A stretch of DNA of 28,832 bases, from the NCBI GenBank assembly GCA_043803805.1, contig JAZDJP010000044.1, forward strand, positions 1 to 28,832. The letters run 5' to 3'. Source of the DNA: JAZDJP01 sp043803805 (GTDB taxonomy: Bacteria > Planctomycetota > JAZDJP01). Positions 15,790 to 23,346 of the stretch are shown here, piece by piece. The notes beneath the pieces were generated by a model. The model saw only the letters and a list, made by a program, of their open reading frames with translations, was not told the origin of the DNA and ran no database searches. Numbering within the stretch: position 1 is the first letter of the stretch; every line of letters begins with the position of its first letter. The position numbers were made by a program, and so were the translations under genes.

Positions 15790-16651
15790 TCTGCCGGTAT
15801 CGCGCCTCCAAGGTCTGACCGCCCGGACTCATCTTCGCCGTCCGGGCCTCGAGGCGGCGGATGCGTTCGGCCATGTCCGGGTGGGTGCTTGAATACCAGT
15901 TGCCGGCCCCGGGTTTTCCGGTTTTAAGCGATGCCAGAACATCCCGCAGGGAATCCGGCCGATACCCCACCCGCGCGGCCACTGTCATCCCCGCCTCATC
16001 CGCTTCAAATTCGCAATTCTTCGGAAGCCCCTTCGAGAAAAAATCTTCGATGAATTTATCCATGAACTTCTGGAAAACCCCCGCGTTCTTCCAGGCATCC
16101 GGCTTGTTCGCCGTCGCCACATCCACCGCCGCGCGCCCCGCCTCGCCGGCCACCTTTGTGTTATGGATGATCTTCACGGAATGTTTCAGGGCGATGTGCC
16201 CCACCTCGTGGGCGAGGACCGCCGCGAGTTGCGACTCATCTTTCATGGCCTTCACAAGCCCCCGTGTCACAAACACGTAACCGCCCGGAGCCGACAATGC
16301 CGACAACTCATCGCTGGCCAGGATGGCGAAATGATACTTCAATCCCGGCCGGCCCGAGAACGACGACACGGTCCTCCCCACCCGGCTGACATAATCCACC
16401 AGCGCCGGATCCTCGACAAGTCCGCCGTAACGATCCACGATCATCACCGCCATGGCCCCGCCGTAGGCGCGTTCCTCATCCTCTCCGATGGGCATGGCCG
16501 CGGCGGTCGTTTTTACCGCGCCCTTGGTCAAGGCAATCTGCTGATTGCTCATCCCGGCGTTGCGACCCGCGTTATCCAGGATCACATCCATCACCTGGCA
16601 TCCCAGGACACATACCAGAACGAAAATCGCGAATCCGGGGAGGCGCTTCAT
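15773..16651 (-). CDS. M48-family metalloprotease lipoprotein
   Basis: The 292-residue protein has a lipobox VLGC (Cys18), so it should be anchored in the envelope. HEVGH at 148-152 binds zinc, and the third ligand is the Glu of EFEAD at about 218-222. The block SALSAPGGYVFVTRGLVKAM before the motif is standard for the family (BepA/YfgC, LoiP). It is probably a periplasmic quality-control protease. The ATG overlaps the stop of the SH3 gene by 4 bp, and the end overlaps the small cysteine protein gene. It differs from the other M48 lipoprotein at 7885-8706 in sequence and neighbours, so they are not a recent duplication. Confidence 0.92.
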   Translation of the reverse strand: MKRLPGFAIFVLVCVLGCQVMDVILDNAGRNAGMSNQQIALTKGAVKTTAAAMPIGEDEERAYGGAMAVMIVDRYGGLVEDPALVDYVSRVGRTVSSFSGRPGLKYHFAILASDELSALSAPGGYVFVTRGLVKAMKDESQLAAVLAHEVGHIALKHSVKIIHNTKVAGEAGRAAVDVATANKPDAWKNAGVFQKFMDKFIEDFFSKGLPKNCEFEADEAGMTVAARVGYRPDSLRDVLASLKTGKPGAGNWYSSTHPDMAERIRRLEARTAKMSPGGQTLEARYRQNVRIQ

Positions 16652-17166
16652 GGCTTCACCTCCCGGTATTCCCCAATCTTCCCTTCCTGTTGGAATTTCT
16701 CCAGCGCCTCGGGGGACACCGTCACATTCTCCATGCGTTCGACGGCGGCGGCGCTTTCCGCCTTGTTTTTCCCTTTTGCGTACACCTTCGATTCATCCGA
16801 AAGCCCCCGGGCGGCGCCGGAGGTGACGGTCTCCCGGCCATCCGCCGTGCGGGATTTCTGGATAAACCCGTCCCTCACCTCCGACTTGGGTTTCTCTTCC
16901 CCCACGAACACCCCGGAAATCCACCCGGCGCGCCCGTCCTTGAGTTTCACCTGGAGAAACCCCTTCTCCTCGGCCAGGACCTCGAGCGAGTCCCCCGGGG
17001 CCGGGGTGGCGAGCACGGGGCTTCCCGATACCGCCTTCTCCCGGACCTTGGCGATGGATGACGTCACATACACCGTCTTCGCCGCGGCAATCGCCACGGA
17101 CGCCAGCAGGACCGCCCCCGCCACCACCCAGACGCTGCGGTTTCCCCTTCCGAACGCACCCTTCAT
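16648..17166 (-). CDS. Membrane-anchored or exported SH3b-domain protein
   Basis: The 172-residue protein has an N-terminal hydrophobic segment (VWVVAGAVLLASVAIAAA) serving as signal or anchor. A bacterial SH3 domain follows at about 30-90 (VREKAVSGSPVLATPAPGD, then GFLQVKLKDGRAGWISGVFV), and then a charged tail. SH3b domains often bind peptidoglycan or peptides. AGGAGG precedes two in-frame ATGs, at 17172 (spacing about 3) and 17166 (spacing about 9); the latter is used here. The gene follows the cyclase gene by a few bases and overlaps the M48 gene by ATGA, so it may tie wall sensing to the neighbouring protease or cyclase. Confidence 0.8.
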   Translation of the reverse strand: MKGAFGRGNRSVWVVAGAVLLASVAIAAAKTVYVTSSIAKVREKAVSGSPVLATPAPGDSLEVLAEEKGFLQVKLKDGRAGWISGVFVGEEKPKSEVRDGFIQKSRTADGRETVTSGAARGLSDESKVYAKGKNKAESAAAVERMENVTVSPEALEKFQQEGKIGEYREVKP

Positions 17167-17180
17167 GGCCATGTCCCTCC

Positions 17181-19298
17181 TTATTTGCCCGTCATCTCGA
17201 AAACCCCGTCCCATCCCGCCGCCGGCGGATTCGCACGGCAGGCGGCCACACGCTGGCGATAGACCGCGGAAGGCCGGTCGTCCGGATTCGCCGCCAGCGC
17301 CTCCCGGAACGCCGCATCCGCCTCATCCCAGAGTCCGGCCCGATAATGCGCCAATCCCACCTCGAATGTCGCGATGCGGGCGGTTTCCTCCGGGGACACT
17401 TCGCCGCGCAACCCCACCAGTTCAAATACCCGAACGGGTTGTTTCTTGCCCTTCACCCGGAGAAGATCCAGTTCCCGGGCCACGATGCCCTCCCCGGCCA
17501 GGCGCCGCGTCTCATCCCCCAGAATGATCCGCGTTCCGTAAGTCTTGTTCGCCCCTTCGAGGCGCGACGCGAGATTCACCGTGTCCCCCATCATCGTATA
17601 GTTGAATCGGCGCGAGGACCCCATGTTCCCGACCACCACATCGCCCGAATTCAACCCGATGCGCGTGACGAGCGGCGGCAGGTTCCGCGCCTTCCAGGCG
17701 CTCTCCGCCTCCGCCAGGACGCTCTGGCACCGGAGCGCCGCCCGGCAGGCCCGGAGCGCATGATCCGGCTCCTCCACCGGGGCGTTGAACATGGCGATTA
17801 TAGCATCCCCCTCGTACTTGTCCACGTAACCGCCCTCGGCCATGATGACGTCCGTGAGCAACGTCAGGTATTCGTTGATGAATTCCACAAGTTCGTGGGA
17901 GGACATGGTCTCCGAAATGGTGGTGAATCCCGCGATGTCCGAAAAGAACGCCGTGATGACCCGTTTTTCCCCGCCGAGCACAAGTTTCGAAGGGTCCCTC
18001 GCCAGCGCCTCGACGAGTTCCGGTGCGAGATACTGCTGGAAGGCCCGGCGGACCTGGCGGCGCGCCCGTCCTTCCGTCATGTAGTTGATGACACTGCCCG
18101 CGGTGAACGCGACGGCCATCCCGATCACCGGCGCGACAAAGTCCACCCACATCCCATGAAACCGGAACAACCCCGCGACAAGCGCCAGGTAGACAATGCC
18201 GATGCCCGCGGAGACGGACATCTGCCAGGCCATGCCGGGAAGAAGAACCGCCGCCGATGCCACGGCCGCCACGAAAACAAAAATCAACATTGTGTTCGTA
18301 ACGGTTCCCGCCTTGCGGAGAAGATCGCGGGAGCGGAGCGAATCGTACAGGGATGCGTGCATCCTCACGCCGTAATCATTCCCCCGGAGCGGCGACGCCC
18401 TCACTTCGCACGTCCCGGCCGCAATGGCGCCGATAAAGACGGCCTTCCTCGCGAACACCGACGGGTCGGCGCCCCGGGGGGGCGGCTTGTTCTCCTCCAG
18501 ACAGCGGCCGCATTGATACAAATCCGAAAATGAGCCCCAGTCGAACGTCCGCCGCCACCGGATGAGATGGCGGCCTTCACCGTCCACGGGAATTCGCGCG
18601 TCACCGGCGGCGACCCGCCCGTTTTCCACCACCACGCCCGCGACCCGTTCGACATCCAGAAACAGGCGGAACCCCAGAGTCGGGTAGGCGCGATTCGGAC
18701 CGCAGGGCCGGAGAAGGGACACCCAACGCTTGACGCCATCCCCGTCCTGCTCCCAATTGACCAGCCCCCCCGACCGGCAGTTTTTTCGAAGCTCGGGAAC
18801 CGGCAGGTAGACTCCCGGAACCTCTTTCCCCCCGATGCGGCCGGTCACCGGAATCATCCATTCCGGCTCGGCGGCGGTTCCTTTCGTCATCTCGGGACCT
18901 GCCGCCAGAAAGGAAAGCGTCACATTTCCGGAGGCCGAAAGCCCCGCGGCAAACGTCGGGTCGAATTCGTCCTGTTCCGGGAACAAAATATCCATCCCGA
19001 CGGCCGCGGCGCCGGCGTGCTTGAGATACTTCAGGACGGGAACATAGACGTCCCGGGGAAACGGCCAGCGGTACTTGAATGGCTCCCCCCCGAAATACGC
19101 CATCGTGTCCTCGTCAATCAGGACAAGGACCGCGTCCGCAGGCCTCTCCGGCGGGGCCATGTTGCGGCAACGCCAGTCGTAACTCCGGTTTTCGATGGAT
19201 TGAATGTGGTCCGTTCGGCCCAGGGAAAATGCCGCCAGGGCGACGGAGAATCCCGTCGCGAGAACGAGAAGAACGCGATGATGGCGATGCTTCGTCAT
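17181..19298 (-). CDS. CHASE2-domain adenylate/guanylate cyclase
   Basis: The 705-residue protein has an N-terminal membrane segment, then a CHASE2 extracytoplasmic sensor at about 30-310 (VLVLIDEDTMAYFGG, GMDILFPEQDEFD). Three hydrophobic helices lie at about 330-405, followed by a class III cyclase catalytic domain at about 440-610. Metal-binding Asp residues are in FSDIAGFT and YEGDAI, the Lys of DKYEGD favours adenine, and VNLASR carries the transition-state Asn and Arg. A TPR-like helical tail follows (VGLAHYRAGLWDEADAAFRE). It should make cAMP in response to an unknown periplasmic signal. The start overlaps the M20 gene stop by ATGA. Confidence 0.93.
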   Translation of the reverse strand: MTKHRHHRVLLVLATGFSVALAAFSLGRTDHIQSIENRSYDWRCRNMAPPERPADAVLVLIDEDTMAYFGGEPFKYRWPFPRDVYVPVLKYLKHAGAAAVGMDILFPEQDEFDPTFAAGLSASGNVTLSFLAAGPEMTKGTAAEPEWMIPVTGRIGGKEVPGVYLPVPELRKNCRSGGLVNWEQDGDGVKRWVSLLRPCGPNRAYPTLGFRLFLDVERVAGVVVENGRVAAGDARIPVDGEGRHLIRWRRTFDWGSFSDLYQCGRCLEENKPPPRGADPSVFARKAVFIGAIAAGTCEVRASPLRGNDYGVRMHASLYDSLRSRDLLRKAGTVTNTMLIFVFVAAVASAAVLLPGMAWQMSVSAGIGIVYLALVAGLFRFHGMWVDFVAPVIGMAVAFTAGSVINYMTEGRARRQVRRAFQQYLAPELVEALARDPSKLVLGGEKRVITAFFSDIAGFTTISETMSSHELVEFINEYLTLLTDVIMAEGGYVDKYEGDAIIAMFNAPVEEPDHALRACRAALRCQSVLAEAESAWKARNLPPLVTRIGLNSGDVVVGNMGSSRRFNYTMMGDTVNLASRLEGANKTYGTRIILGDETRRLAGEGIVARELDLLRVKGKKQPVRVFELVGLRGEVSPEETARIATFEVGLAHYRAGLWDEADAAFREALAANPDDRPSAVYRQRVAACRANPPAAGWDGVFEMTGK

Positions 19299-20500
19299 TT
19301 CCCGCCAAGGAACGCAACCGCCGCGTCCCCCATCACCGCGGCGAATCGGACCAGTTCGTCAAGGGAAACGGATTCGTTGGCGACATGGGCCGCGCTGGCG
19401 TCGCCGGGCGAGAACCCCACCGCGGGAATCCCGTGTTCCATAAATTGCTTCGCGACGGTGGTCCCGGAAAGACCGATGAGACGCGGCTCCCGGCCCAGGA
19501 CGCGGCGGGAGGAATCCCGGATCACCCGCACGACGGGCGACGACGCCGGCAGGGCGACCGGGGGAAGATCCGTCTCCATCGTCAGATCAAAGCGGACGCC
19601 CTTCGTCCGGCGGGCGGCCTTCCGCGCGTGACGCCTCATTTCCGCCAGGATGCCTCGGGCCGTCTGGGAGGGAAGGTAGCGGATATTGAGCACCACGTCA
19701 CACTGCGCCGGGACCATGTTGGCCGCATCCCCCCCCCGAATGACGCCCACGTTGCAGGTGGGCGGCGACAATAACGAATGACCGCGGGCCTTGAGGGGAT
19801 GGGCGCGAATTTCCGCCAGGAAATCATGAATCCCCCAGATGGCGCTTACCCCCAGATGCGGGGCGGAGCCGTGCGCCTGCCGGCCATGCGCGGTGACCCG
19901 GATGTCCAGAAGCCCCTTTTCCGCGATGCTCACGGCCTTCATGTTGTGGCCGATGTCGGGGATGATGGCCGCGTCGGCTTTAAAAAACCCCTTCTCCAGG
20001 AGATACACCATGCCGAAGGAGGAACCGCATTCCTCATCCGCCGCGCACACCAGGATGAATTCCCCGGGGAGAGACGTCTCCGCGAGCTTGAGACGCCGGA
20101 GAAGCGCCAGAATCGCGGCGAGTTGCCCCTTGTTGTCGCAGGCCCCGCGACCGAAAACACGCCCCTTCTCCATCCAGGGGGTGAAGGGATCGCGCCGCCA
20201 CCCGTGCCCCGCCGGGACCACGTCCGTGTGGCAGACGACGGCCAGTTTCGGGCCCCGCCGGGAACCCACACGGGCCACGAGATTGGTCCGGCCGGGGATC
20301 TTCTCGTATGTCCGGTAGGGAACCTTCCACCGGTCCAAATACTTGGCCACCACGGCCGCCGCCCGGTGCTCATTTCCCGGAGGGCTTACCGTTTCCGCCC
20401 GGATCAATTCATACAGGTATTGGCGAATTTCCCCGCCCGCCCCCCGCAACTCTTTCCGGAGTTTTTCCACCAGATCATTCCGCCGTTCATGAGATGCCAT
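19295..20500 (-). CDS. M20-family metallopeptidase (ArgE/DapE/CPG2 type)
   Basis: The 401-residue protein has metal ligands His91 and Asp93 in CHTDVVPAG, bridging Asp122 in GACDNKG, the Glu156-Glu157 pair in DEECGSS, and a C-terminal His in DASAAHVANE. A dimerisation domain sits in the middle (HGRQAHGSAPHLG at about 220-232). The family hydrolyses N-acyl amino acids or peptides; the substrate cannot be told from sequence. ATG 20500 is chosen because GGAGG lies about 4 bases upstream; the frame extends to 20551 without a ribosome site. It is the first gene of the seven-gene cluster and is coupled to the cyclase gene. Confidence 0.92.
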   Translation of the reverse strand: MASHERRNDLVEKLRKELRGAGGEIRQYLYELIRAETVSPPGNEHRAAAVVAKYLDRWKVPYRTYEKIPGRTNLVARVGSRRGPKLAVVCHTDVVPAGHGWRRDPFTPWMEKGRVFGRGACDNKGQLAAILALLRRLKLAETSLPGEFILVCAADEECGSSFGMVYLLEKGFFKADAAIIPDIGHNMKAVSIAEKGLLDIRVTAHGRQAHGSAPHLGVSAIWGIHDFLAEIRAHPLKARGHSLLSPPTCNVGVIRGGDAANMVPAQCDVVLNIRYLPSQTARGILAEMRRHARKAARRTKGVRFDLTMETDLPPVALPASSPVVRVIRDSSRRVLGREPRLIGLSGTTVAKQFMEHGIPAVGFSPGDASAAHVANESVSLDELVRFAAVMGDAAVAFLGGK

Positions 20501-20563
20501 AACGCCTCCGGCAAATTTGGATTTTTCGAGCCTTTCCTGCCGCCTTTCCATTCGGTATTATGT

Positions 20564-20599
20564 CCCCGGGATCTACCCCGGGATCTATCCGGAGATCTA
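20564..20599. repeat. Three tandem 12-bp repeats upstream of the M20-led cluster
   Basis: CCCCGGGATCTA occurs twice exactly (20564-20575, 20576-20587), followed by a diverged copy TCCGGAGATCTA (20588-20599). The array lies just upstream of a CATAAT -10-like box (20562-20557, minus strand) before the M20 start. It could be an operator array or a slippage-prone repeat; no -35 match is visible inside it. Confidence 0.8.
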
Positions 20600-21415
20600 C
20601 GCGACTGATGAGCGCCAGACCTCGCCCCGCCCAGCCTCAGTTAGAACTCCGTTCCGCAGGAAGAACTTCCGTTCTGACGAGTGCCCTTGGGAGTGCGCCA
20701 TGAAATCGAAGGTCAAACAGTCGCATTTCGCATCCACATGGATAAAGAGCATGGTTTGCATGTTGGATGCAATCTCTGTCGCGCATGCTTGAACGACAAC
20801 TCGCCATCCGGAATCCCATGCTTTGACTTCAGTGATGCGCCCTGAGTAACCAGGCCCTTGCCGAGTTTCGCCCGGCGACGTGTGGCGCGAATCCGGGAAA
20901 CTGATGGTGTGAGTCTCACCACGAAGGCGAGACGAGTAGTCCAGACTCGCTTTCAGTGCCGCCTGTCCATTCCTGACAACGAGCCAGAGGACTGATCTGA
21001 GATACACCGCGTCGGGTGACCATTCCAACGCCAGTCTGTCCGCTAACTTGTAGATCCGCCCAACACCTTCGCTATCGGGTATGCAACGCAGGGCAACGTC
21101 GACAGCGCGAGAATTCTCTGTGATCTCTTCCGGCTCCAACGATTCGAGCGCTCGTAGTTCCGAGAGGCGGCGTGATGTTTCGCGTGTGCGGGCGATAACC
21201 CATAGTCCCGTCCCACACATCGCTCCACACATCAACATACTGACGAGGGTGACCACAGCAACGCGATAGTAGACTGGCAGAGGTTGCAGTGCCGACCAAA
21301 CACGCGGCGAGACTATGTACCAGAAGAGGAAGCCGGACGCCGCACCTGGAACATCAAGAAGTAGTAACCGTATGATGGCAGCAATGTGGTTACCGCGTGC
21401 CGAGTTCCAGGCCAT
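20597..21415 (-). CDS. Membrane protein of unknown family, atypical composition
   Basis: The 272-residue protein has two hydrophobic segments near the N-terminus (IIRLLLLDVPGAASGFLFWY and VAVVTLVSMLMCGAMCGTGL). A soluble remainder of about 190 residues has no motif I recognise. A C-terminal strand-rich part contains FIHVDAKCDCLTF. GGGAGG lies 4 bases before ATG 21415; the frame opens further up to 21535 but lacks a ribosome site there. GC content is visibly lower (about 53%) and codon use more mixed than in either neighbour, suggesting acquisition by transfer or weak expression. Its neighbours are unrelated, so context gives no function. Confidence 0.6.
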   Translation of the reverse strand: MAWNSARGNHIAAIIRLLLLDVPGAASGFLFWYIVSPRVWSALQPLPVYYRVAVVTLVSMLMCGAMCGTGLWVIARTRETSRRLSELRALESLEPEEITENSRAVDVALRCIPDSEGVGRIYKLADRLALEWSPDAVYLRSVLWLVVRNGQAALKASLDYSSRLRGETHTISFPDSRHTSPGETRQGPGYSGRITEVKAWDSGWRVVVQACATEIASNMQTMLFIHVDAKCDCLTFDFMAHSQGHSSERKFFLRNGVLTEAGRGEVWRSSVA

Positions 21416-21605
21416 ATCCCCTCCCTTTCCTCTATCGTATAAAAAACTCACCGGCACACCAACAGACATGTCCGGATGCAGTTTGCATGTTCCAAAGTCC
21501 GGCATCATGCCGAAAAAAATCCTAGCCGGCTTCACCTTGCATCATTAAGTAACGCTCGCAAAATCGTTTGGACTCGCCTCGTGACCCACGCGCTTTTTGC
21601 GGATA

Positions 21606-21635
21606 ATTATACTGTGCACCCGATCATTATATCCA
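21606..21635 (-). promoter_or_regulatory. Candidate promoter for the atypical membrane gene
   Basis: On the minus strand an exact TATAAT (21611-21606) lies 18 bases after TGGATA (21635-21630, four of six). The leader to ATG 21415 would be about 185 bases, which is long, so the assignment is tentative. Confidence 0.3.
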
Positions 21636-21652
21636 TCGGCATCAATCGCCCA

Positions 21653-21681
21653 TTGACAAAAAGAAGGCTACGGGGTATATT
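21653..21681 (+). promoter_or_regulatory. Strong sigma70-type promoter of the TetR-exporter operon
   Basis: TTGACA (21653-21658, exact) and TATATT (21676-21681, five of six) are separated by the optimal 17 bases. Transcription would start near 21688, about 26 bases before the TetR ATG. It is the best promoter match in the window. Confidence 0.75.
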
Positions 21682-21707
21682 AATCACATAATTAAATCAT
21701 TCAATTA
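21680..21707. promoter_or_regulatory. Candidate TetR operator at the transcription start
   Basis: Two overlapping inverted repeats, TTAAT-N6-ATTAA (21680-21695) and TAATT-N9-AATTA (21689-21707), cover the end of the -10 box and the start site. This is where an autorepressing TetR protein usually binds. The region is AT-rich, so chance symmetry is possible. Confidence 0.35.
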
Positions 21708-21713
21708 ACCTCT

Positions 21714-22364
21714 ATGGCCAGAACCGATTCCCTCACACGAAAGAAGATTCTGAACGCGGCCATCGGGATTTTCGCCGCCCACGGGCTGAAAGGCGCCACC
21801 ATCCAGAAGGTCGGCCGGGCGGCGGGGGTGAACAGCGCCCTTCTGTATTACTATTTTGAAGACAAAGACACCCTCTTCAACGAGGCCCTCCGGCATGTCC
21901 TCTCGGAATTCCTGGACTCTCTCGAACGCCGTCCGCGGGAATTTTCCTCGGCGCGGGAACGGATCGAATTCCTCGCCGCGGGCATCGCGTCCTACCACGA
22001 GGCGCACCCGGAGAGGTTCCGACTCATTCTCGTCGCCATCAGCATGCACCAGGACCGGTTCCTCAAGGCCCTGCGGAAATTCATCGAGGGCCGGAAATCC
22101 CTCGTCCCCCTCGACGTCCTCCGGGAAGGTCAGGAACGGGGCGAAATCCGCCCCGGCCACCCGCTTTTCCTGTGGTGGTCCATCCTCGGCGCCTCCATTT
22201 TCAGTCTCGAGATGGCCAATCTCGCCGGGGAACTCGCCGGAAGCGTCCCTCTGCCCCCGGTACCCGACCCCGCCGCCCGCCGGGCCCTGCTCGCGGATTT
22301 TCTGGAACGCGGGTTATCCGCCACCCCGTCCCCCAACGAAACGGAGCCCCCCCATGTTCCATAA
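21714..22364 (+). CDS. TetR-family transcriptional regulator
   Basis: The 216-residue protein has an N-terminal helix-turn-helix at about 8-55 (ILNAAIGIFAAHGLKGATIQ, VNSALLYYYFEDKDTLFNEAL) and an all-helical ligand domain after it. As the first gene of an exporter operon it probably represses its own promoter and is released by an exported compound. The arrangement resembles E. coli CecR (YbiH) with ybhGFSR, but the ligand is unknown. No Shine-Dalgarno site precedes ATG 21714. The stop lies 11 bases inside the next ORF if that begins at 22354. Confidence 0.9.
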   Translation: MARTDSLTRKKILNAAIGIFAAHGLKGATIQKVGRAAGVNSALLYYYFEDKDTLFNEALRHVLSEFLDSLERRPREFSSARERIEFLAAGIASYHEAHPERFRLILVAISMHQDRFLKALRKFIEGRKSLVPLDVLREGQERGEIRPGHPLFLWWSILGASIFSLEMANLAGELAGSVPLPPVPDPAARRALLADFLERGLSATPSPNETEPPHVP

Positions 22365-23346
22365 GCTCAGGATGAGCGGACTTCGATTTAACGGTTTCAT
22401 GTTCCCGGTGATTCTGGCGCTTCTGGCATCGGCCGGGTGCGGCCGCCGGGGGGAAACGCCCGACGGCTCCGGCACCATCGAATGCATCCAGGTGCAGGTC
22501 GCCCCGCGGGTGCCGGGACGCATCCGGAAACTGGATTTCCGCGAGGGCGCGATCCTTCATAAAAATGATCCCGTCGCCGAACTCGATCCCGCCGATTACA
22601 TCCTCCGCCGGGACGAGGCGAAGGCCGCCCTCGCCCACGCCGGGGCCCAGTATGCCCTTCTTGCGGCCGGGGCGCGTGAAGAGGACATCGCCCGCGCCCG
22701 GGAGGAGGAACGCCAGATGAAGGCCGCCGCCGTCGCCGCCGCCGCGGACCTCCATCGCATCAAGGCCCTCCATCAGGGCGGAAGCGCGACAACCAAACAG
22801 CTGGATGACGCCACGGCCGCGTCCGACCGGACCGGGGCCGCGCTCGCCGCCGCCGGCCAGACCCTCTCACGCCTCATCCACGGCAACCGGGTGGAGGAAA
22901 TCCGGATGGCGGAGGCCCTCCGGGATCAGGCGAAGGCGCGTCTGTCCCTGGCGGAAAACGCCCTCGCCGATTGCGTGATTTTCTCCCCCGTGGACGGCAT
23001 CGTGACCGCCCGGATCCGCGAGGAGGGCGAATACGTCACGCCGGGCGCGCCCCTTCTCACCGTTTCGAAACTGGACGAGGTGTGGCTGGCCGTGTACGTC
23101 CCCGCCGCGCGAATCGCGTCCCTCCGGCCCGGCCAGAACGCCCGTGTCCGGCCCGAGGGAAGTTTGGATTTCCTCCCGGGGACCGTGACGTTCATCTCCC
23201 CGGAGGCGGAATTCACCCCCCGGAACATACAGACGCCGGACGAGCGGGCGAAACTGGTCTACCGCGTGAACATCACGCTCCCGAACCCGCGGCTCATGCT
23301 CAAGCCCGGGATGCCGGCGGACGGATTCCTGGGAACGGCCCCATGA
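22354..23346 (+). CDS. Membrane-fusion (HlyD/YbhG-like) lipoprotein
   Basis: This encodes 330 residues. A signal segment ends at a possible lipidation Cys29 (SAGC). The first lipoyl half (IECIQVQVAPRVPGRIRKL) is followed by a coiled-coil hairpin at about 85-200 rich in Ala/Glu/Arg, then the second lipoyl half (DCVIFSPVDGIVTARIREEGE) and beta-barrel. It bridges the inner-membrane ABC permeases and the outer-membrane channel. ATG 22354 has GGAG upstream. An alternative ATG at 22372 falls inside a 16-bp copy of the palindromic repeat found before the channel gene, giving MSGLRF. It overlaps the ATPase gene by ATGA. Confidence 0.9.
   Translation: MFHKLRMSGLRFNGFMFPVILALLASAGCGRRGETPDGSGTIECIQVQVAPRVPGRIRKLDFREGAILHKNDPVAELDPADYILRRDEAKAALAHAGAQYALLAAGAREEDIARAREEERQMKAAAVAAAADLHRIKALHQGGSATTKQLDDATAASDRTGAALAAAGQTLSRLIHGNRVEEIRMAEALRDQAKARLSLAENALADCVIFSPVDGIVTARIREEGEYVTPGAPLLTVSKLDEVWLAVYVPAARIASLRPGQNARVRPEGSLDFLPGTVTFISPEAEFTPRNIQTPDERAKLVYRVNITLPNPRLMLKPGMPADGFLGTAP
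22365..22380. repeat. Fragment of the dispersed palindromic repeat
   Basis: GCTCAGGATGAGCGGA here is identical to 24397-24412, the end of the palindromic element before the TolC-like gene. It starts directly after the TetR stop codon and forms codons 5-9 of the fusion-protein ORF. Confidence 0.6.

Larger units (their letters stand above)
21416..21713. other. AT-richer intergenic region with divergent promoters
   Basis: About 300 bases without a supported gene, between the atypical membrane gene (minus) and the TetR gene (plus). It holds a strong plus-strand promoter, a possible operator and a weaker minus-strand promoter, listed separately. A small stem CGGCAT/ATGCCG lies near 21500; no T tract makes it a terminator in either direction. 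Confidence 0.6.

Noticed and set aside
7885..16651. Two M48 lipoprotein genes as a recent duplication
   Set aside because: Outside the zinc motif they differ throughout in sequence, length and neighbours, so they are separate subfamilies.
16163..18533. Two long plus-strand frames opposite the M48, SH3 and cyclase genes
   Set aside because: The opposite strand holds genes with catalytic motifs and ribosome sites; these frames have neither.
21495..21520. Stem with an A/T run as terminator for the atypical membrane gene or TetR
   Set aside because: The homopolymer lies on the wrong side of the stem for the minus strand and reads as A on the plus strand.
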